Source of the DNA: Spisula solida
Taxonomy: Eukaryota; Mollusca; Bivalvia; Venerida; Mactridae
Direction: 5' to 3'
NCBI GenBank assembly: GCA_947247005.1
Contig: OX365949.1
Location: 5,528,001 to 5,592,000, forward strand
DNA: 64,000 bases
In this document: one piece after another, positions 57,663-64,000 of the stretch
Layout: every line of letters begins with the position of its first letter
How positions within the stretch are numbered: position 1 is the stretch's first letter
The notes under the pieces: generated by a model
What the model saw: only the letters and a program-made list of their open reading frames with translations
The model's database searches: none
Told to the model about the DNA's origin: nothing
Translations under genes and position numbers: made by a program

Positions 57663-58862
57663 TCACCCTCGGATTCGCCTCACATTCTGTATCATAAGTA
57701 CTGGGTCACATTCTGTATCACAAGTACTGGGTCACGTTCTGTATCACAAGTACTAGGCCACATTCTGTATCACAAATACTGCGTCACATTCTGTATCACA
57801 AATACTGGGTCACGTTTTGTATGACAAGTACTGAGTCACATTATGTATCACAAGTACTGGGTCACATTCTGTATCACAAGTACTGGGTCATGTTCTGTAT
57901 CACAAGTACTGGGTCACATTGTATATCACAAGTACTGGGTCACATTCTGTTTCACATGTACTGGGCCGCATTCTATATTACAAGTACTGGGTCACACTCT
58001 GTATCACAAGTACTGGGCCACGTTCTGTATCACACGTACTGGGTCACAGTCTGTATCACAAGTACTGGGTCACGTTCTGTATAACAAGTACTGTGCCACG
58101 TTCTGTATCACAAGTACTGGGTCACGTTCTGTATCACAAGTACTGGGTCACATTCTGTATCACAAGTACTGTGCCACGTTCTGTATCACAAGTACTGGGT
58201 CACATTCTGTATCACAAGTACTGGGTCACGTTCTGTATCACAAGTACTGGGTCACGTTCTGTATCACAAGTACTGGGTCACGTTCTGTATCACAAGTACT
58301 GGGTCACGTTCTGTATCACAAGTACTGTGCCACGTTCTGTATCACAAGTACTGGGTCACATTCTGTATCACAAGTACTGGGTCACGTTCTGTATCACAAG
58401 TACTGGGTCACATTCTGTATCACAAGTACTGTGCCACGTTCTGTATCACAAGTACTGGGTCACATTCTGTATCACAAGTACTGGGTCACGTTCTGTATCA
58501 CAAGTACTGGGTCACGTTCTGTATCACAAGTACTGGGTCACATTCTGTATCACATGTACTGTGCCACGTTCTGTATCACAAGTACTGGGTCACATTCTGT
58601 ATCACAAGTACTAGGTCACGTTATGTATCACAAGTACTGGGTCACATTCTGTATCAAAAGTACTGTGCCACGTTCTGTATCACAAGTACTTGGTCACGTT
58701 CTGTATCACAAGTACTGGGTCACGTTCTGTATCACAAGTACTGGGTCACATTCTGTATCACAAGTACTGTGCCACGTTCTGTATCACAAGTACTGGGTCA
58801 CGTTCTGTATCACAAGTACTGTGCCACGTTTTGTATCACAAGTACTGGGTCACACTCCGTAT
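57663..58862. repeat. 26-bp minisatellite, about 45 units
   Basis: The unit is CACATTCTGTATCACAAG plus TACTGGGT. Units at the left edge are diverged and those in the middle nearly identical. Three variants recur: GGGTCACATTC, GGGTCACGTTC and GTGCCACGTTC. The unit contains no stop codon in any plus-strand frame and 26 is not a multiple of 3, so long overlapping open frames (such as 57843-58889) arise automatically. They are not genes. Confidence 0.97.
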
Positions 58863-60714
58863 CTGCTGAGTGCTGTTTATAATGTCTGATTTATTGCTAT
58901 AAATCACTTAATTTTTGGCACCTTTATTTCGCGATTTTTTCGAAAATTTTAAGATTGTAATTTTCGCAAGAATGTTGAATTCACGTCATTGAAATTGTTC
59001 AATTCACGATGTTTAATTCGCGAGTCTAACAGACTCAATTGATATAGCTAGATATTCTTGATTCTTTCCGTAACAACTGGTAGTATGTAGTGTTATCCTT
59101 TTTAATTAGGCGCCCTACGATTTACCGAATTGGCCCGTCCTGTCAATAAAACAACGTACCATCCTTGCTAAATTATGTTACAAAATAATCATGACCACAG
59201 GGAATTAAATAACCCAAGGAAAAGCAGACAAAACAATGAAATAAAAGACAAAAGGTAACTTAATAGAATATGGGAGGATGACAAGTAAATTGACGATCAA
59301 TGGGATATTTCAATAAAAAATGACAAAAAGATGTTACCCACACTGTCAAATTTGTGACTGGACATTTATCAGACATTTATTTTGTCTTCGAGGTATAACG
59401 TATTCATTTCTTTACAATTGTATTGTAAAATGAGGTTATATCTACATCCTGGAGTACGTGTGTTGTGTTAAGGAGTATATAGTGCTCTTAGATTCAATTA
59501 CGGAGTTCGATAGATTATGCTCTAAAAAGTGATTACTAAATCTGATGTTCTCTTATTAGTATTGTTGTATGTATTCAGTTCTGTATTTTGAGACAAAATA
59601 AGCTGCAATTTGTTAGTCTGCTGTACTTGATGAGATTATGTCCAGTTCAAGTTATTGGCTTATTCATTTTAAACTAACGTACTGTGAAATATAGTTTTAT
59701 TTATATGATTTTGTGCAACTAGATAGTAAAATGTATACAAATTGAATATTTATTATTATTATTATATGAACATATTTCAAACGATTATAACTGAATATGC
59801 TAATTATGTCCCCGTTAACCATTGTAACATATGTTTATACATGTAGAATGATAGGCATATATGCCCTTTTCTTGAATAAACTATACATAAACTATAAATG
59901 TTTCTAATATGAAGCAATACCTTCACAGATATGTACTGTATGATATGATTTACATCAATATTCAGTTCATTGTCGAATGAGTATCATTAATAAATAGTAT
60001 AAAATCATCATGATATGATACACCTTATCTGACACGTGTAAGACTGAGATCTGTCACGCTTCCATGACAAGGCAATGAATCCTTCAGTTCAAAACGCAAG
60101 TTTCGTAAAATGACCAACCTAGTCACAAAAGTTTTTCCATGCAGACGATTCGTTTGTTCCAGGAAACAAGTTCGTTTCTTTAATACGTAGCAAAAGAAGG
60201 TAAACTCTGTACCTGAATATCTTGGCAATTGTTTGAACTGTATAAATGTGACAACATCTGTGTATGTACAATTCTTGAAAAAGAAAATGCATTTTTATGC
60301 TCACTAAGTCTTTGTTAATTAAGTTTTGTCAGATAGATGAACATCTTAATAAAATTTAAAATGACGTCGAACCTACGCCATTGTATTTAACTTAATTTAA
60401 GTGTAAATCACTGCCTCGTCATAAGTTAAATATTTGACCAAGCTTTCCTATGTCTAAAACATACTCGGTTGTCTTTGACAGCGCTATAGATTTACGCTTT
60501 CATTACGTTTAGGAAGTAAATAGCAATACGTTAGGAATATAGGAATATATACACATTGGTTTGTTCATAGTATATTTAGGATATGTAATTGTCCCGTAAA
60601 GGTCATGGAAATACCAGAATAGAAACAATAATTTATTAGAAAACGTGAATGGAGGAATGCCATTTGGGATTATAATGAATGATTATAACGAATGTTCGAG
60701 GAGATACTGGTAAA
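58863..60714. other. Unassigned, AT-rich
   Basis: No gene recognised. Near 58915-59030 there are several TTCGCGA/AATTCGCGAG words that could be a decayed MITE, and a short TATTATTATTATT run at 59748. Confidence 0.45.
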
Positions 60715-63187
60715 GTCCGTTTGCGGCGAAAATAATCGTCTAAAATGAAGATTTCTCAGTATTTAGTGCACCTATAAGTATGAGATTTTGCATGAGTAAA
60801 TGAAATGTATCTACCTATTATACAATTGAATCTAAGCAACATCGGACATGTGTGAAGAAAGTTTTGTTCATAAGTTCTATGTAAAATATTTGTAGTTTAC
60901 AATGAAACTTCATGTTAGAAGACTCGATACACACAACAGCCAATTGTATGGTCACGTGACAAGTCTAACGGTAGATTTACGTATTTGTAACCTCTTTAAT
61001 ATAGCATATATGAGGCCCGTATGTACATCTGTACTGTCTATGTGTATGATATGTTCGGGTCTAAACGTAAAAAAGGCTTGCGTCTAGCAGCCTCCTTCTC
61101 GAACTAGATGTATATTACTCAATTATTTAGGACTGGTTTAGTCATAAGACTACATGTCATTGCGCACATAAACATTACAATGTTTTTATTAAGTTCTTAA
61201 TTTAACATTATTATATACGTGTTTGTCCATGTATAAGTATATACATAGCTTATGTAGCTTAGTGAATAAGTATTGGATAGAACATGAGTAGGCTACGAAA
61301 GAACCAAAGCTAAAATTGTTAGTTTATCAGATACATTTTGCGCATTAATCACTTACTGAATACTGTGATCAATACAAAGTCTAACACACAATAAACGCAA
61401 ACCATTTGCATTGACCGTTCAAGTAATTAAATCAAGGTATTTTGGTGCATGGGTGTTTTAATTGGTGACATTCCATTGGTAAACTTTCATTCTTAAACAT
61501 ACATGATTCACAATTGCCTTTCAACACCAAGTGTCATGCTTGTGTATTGAACAGATGAGAAAGGAATATGTAGAATTTGACTTACTTGATGAAAATATGT
61601 TTTTGTAATTTGAGAATGTAATTGTGACACAGTTAGAGCATCTTCCTACTAAAGATTTATAAGTCGTGCAATGAAAGTAAAATATTTAAGGACGCTTATA
61701 AGTGCAATACAGTCAGAACTCGATATAACGACATCCGATATACTGACAAATTCATTATACTGACATCTAATTTGGGAACAAAAGTATTAAAATGCTCTTT
61801 GTATCAATTCAGTATACCGACATATTCGTTACAAGGACATTTTTCTTTGAAACAAACAGCGTCGTTGTATCGAGATCTGACTGTATGTTGAACAAGTAAG
61901 ATAATAACTGCATTTTACCATGTTTGAAATATTCCTTTCAGAAAGTGTCAGGACCAGCGATTTTGATTGATTTTAGTTCTTAATATTTCACTTTCTGTAA
62001 TAATAAAATCAAGTTCCGAGCACATTATTTGGAATTCGCCATAAACGTAACGTTCATTGAAATAAATGTCAGGTTTGAAGAAATGATCGTTCAGGTTATT
62101 CACCGCTTTAAGAAAACGTTCAAAACTTGACGGCGGTATGTCTGCACTAATGTTGAGACCTTACTCGCTAGTTTCGCTGACTTAGAATTAGAAGGCTGTA
62201 AGCGAAGGGATTCGACCCGTTAAAATAGCCATCAATTCTACACTGTAGTGTAGTGATTTAACAGTTTCAAATTTATTTTTGCATTTCTATATTTGTATGC
62301 ATGTTTCTAAAGTATTAGCACACTTGTTCAGAAATAATTTTCGGCCAAATCGTAACAAGTTTTTATAACCTGACCGTGCTTTGACCAGCAAACTCTGTTT
62401 CATGGGACATATGATTTCTGTACTTTTAAAGCTGATAAACAACCGAGCTCGTTTTATATCGCAGTCATCATTATACCAAAATTTACTGTCACATTTGATA
62501 TATGTTTTCTTGTTTATCATTTGAATAATTTGTCCGTACCTTGACTCACCAACTGAGAAAAAGAAATTATATTATAGTTAATTTCTTTGGTGGAAGAACA
62601 ATGTTTAATACATTATTGTTAATTTTTTTAATCATTGTTACAATCACACCTGTCAGCGGGTTATGTTTTCAATAAAGATTACCTGACTTGGGAGGATTAG
62701 TTTGCTTGGCCTGAATAGTATTGGATAAATCAATACAAGTTTATATACAACACTTGGTATATATACCACACCAAACAGTAGTATATGAGATTTATCCAAC
62801 ACTTTTTCGCCACGTTAATTAGCTAGCTACAGTTAGCTATGGTCTAAGGGTTTGGTTTTCACTGCTTTTCCGTGATATTACATGTTTTATACATAATCTG
62901 TATACACACAAGCGACATACCTAAATAAATCGACTTATATGGGCCTCATAAATTTCGCTTTCATCACAGCAATGTTAATCTGGCTGATCACGGATTATAA
63001 CATTTAATGCAAGTAATATCAATATACAATAAAGAATAAACTTGTTTAAATAAGTAATTAAAAATTATGAAATTTAAAATTTGAGTAGGTAGAATGTAAT
63101 TATGATTCTGCGTAAATTTTTATCAACATCTGATGAATAGATTTTTAACCATTCAAAATTTAGACGATTTTTTCGCTGCAAACGGGC
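60715..63187. mobile_element. Non-autonomous TIR element, family X, copy B (inverted)
   Basis: Same family as 56431-57484 but reversed: its left arm (60715 to about 61270) matches the right arm and middle of copy A, and its right arm (about 62835-63187) matches the left arm of copy A. Copy B holds about 1.55 kb of extra sequence between (about 61275-62835), including a pogo-type MITE. No transposase seen. Confidence 0.75.
61710..61885. mobile_element. Pogo/Tc1-type MITE, about 175 bp
   Basis: Inverted ends CAGTCAGAACTCGATATAAC and CGTTGTATCGAGATCTGACTG, flanked by TA at both sides. The inside repeats ATACTGACA/ATACCGACAT. Ends of the form CAGT..AACTCGATATAACGA are typical of pogo-related MITEs. 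Confidence 0.85.
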
Positions 63188-63609
63188 TATAGTAAAGATC
63201 ACTAAGTTGATGAAAATATACCATCACTGCGACTGAGATACACTCATGAAAATATACAATCACTGCGACATAACACGGTCATTAGCTATAGAAAATATTT
63301 CATGCTCGTGTTTCTGTGAAATGTATTTTCTTGCTGTTATTTGTAATATGGTTGTATCAGGAATTGAGTTTAGTTGATTATCAAAGACACGTGCGATTGT
63401 TTATCTAAACTATTTTGCTACCATATTGTTACAGCCTAAGTTAAACAAAGACTATGCGTGTAGTACACCAACACAGTACATAACGATATTTGCAAATATA
63501 GATAAACCACAATCATTCGGGCGTAACTGTACTTTTAATAATGAAATAATCCAGGTAAAAGGGGTGTATTCGGAAAAGAAATATATTATTTGAAATTGTA
63601 GCTTACATC

Positions 63610-63689
63610 GTCCTCCATGGCGCAGTAGGCTAAGCTACTGCTTATGAAACTAAATAGATTTTTTGTCTGGGTTCGAATCCCACCCATTT
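63610..63689 (+). pseudogene. tRNA-like sequence (SINE head or decayed tRNA)
   Basis: A-box TGGCGCAGTAGGCTAAG and B-box GGTTCGAATCC, with the T-arm TGGG.TTCGAAT.CCCA pairing, and 50 bases between the boxes as in tRNAs with a long variable arm. The acceptor stem does not pair and the anticodon arm is weak, so it is probably a SINE head. The rest of 63188-64000 shows nothing recognisable. Confidence 0.5.
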
Positions 63690-64000
63690 TGAATATTTTT
63701 TAAATTTTGCTAAAAAGAACATTCGCGTGCATGTCTATTTTATATATATTTCTAAAATATATCTATTTCCTTTGTACTTTTTTCTGTATTTTAATCCTTG
63801 AAAACACTCCCACGTCAAGACTGTTGAACGGAGATATCGGTCAACGGTCACCCGAACTGTGCTCCCTGTATTACCTGAGTAAACGCTTATTCATGTTAAA
63901 GTTTCTAAAGAATATTCTTAGAGTGGTGATTCCAATTCTAATTCCAGCGAAACCAATGATGAAAATATTTTGTAACCCGATTGAGCAATAAATACAATAT

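Noticed and set aside
57843..58889. Open frame of 348 codons with a 26-residue repeat
   Set aside because: It is produced by the 26-bp minisatellite, which has no stop in any plus-strand frame; an overlapping frame at 57919-58614 is equally open.

Overview
This window is eukaryotic, AT-rich, repeat-dominated DNA from an invertebrate animal. The transposon set (Ngaro-type tyrosine-recombinase retrotransposon, CR1/L2-like LINE, mariner/pogo-type elements, a Harbinger-like element) and the frequent ACATGTA strings suggest a mollusc or other lophotrochozoan. That is an inference, because no host gene is available to confirm it. I see no intact host protein-coding gene. Almost everything is explained by a degraded tandem array and by mobile elements inserted into it.

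Layout. A non-coding unit of about 8-9 kb recurs head to tail. Copy 1 is 1-8914. Copy 2 is 8915-30137, split by an 11.7-kb nested insertion. Copy 3 is 30138-37005 and joins abruptly to copy 3b, 37006-47320. Copy 4 is 47321 to about 55040 and is patchy. A remnant copy 5 lies at about 55040-55640. Copies 1 and 3 are nearly identical over about 5.9 kb; the others are much more diverged. Copies 2 and 3b share a 1.5-kb LTR with a primer-binding site that copies 1 and 3 lack. A decayed LINE (40269-43240) sits inside the LTR of copy 3b, and the intact LTR of copy 2 shows the empty site.

The centre of the window is a four-level nest. A Harbinger-like element (15811-27530, 3-bp CTG target duplication, empty sites in copies 1 and 3b) interrupts copy 2. 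Inside it lies a Ngaro-type retrotransposon (about 19200-26965) with gag, RT-RNase H, tyrosine recombinase and SGNH hydrolase. Its gag gene is split by a 3050-bp terminal-inverted-repeat element (19898-22947, ATTT duplication). That innermost element carries a recognisable F-box exon (21075-21228), apparently a captured host gene fragment. The Ngaro 3' region carries an array of seven GC-rich hairpins.

The right third (47 kb to the end) holds several non-autonomous TIR elements: mariner-like 47673-48603, Tc1/mariner-like 50390-51665, pogo-like 53221-54091, two opposed copies of one family at 56431-57484 and 60715-63187, and a pogo-type MITE at 61710. It also holds a 26-bp minisatellite of about 45 units (57663-58862) and tRNA-derived sequences. 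The Ngaro genes would have worked together in retrotransposition: gag packages the RNA, RT-RNase H makes cDNA and the recombinase integrates it. This copy is broken in gag, recombinase and hydrolase.
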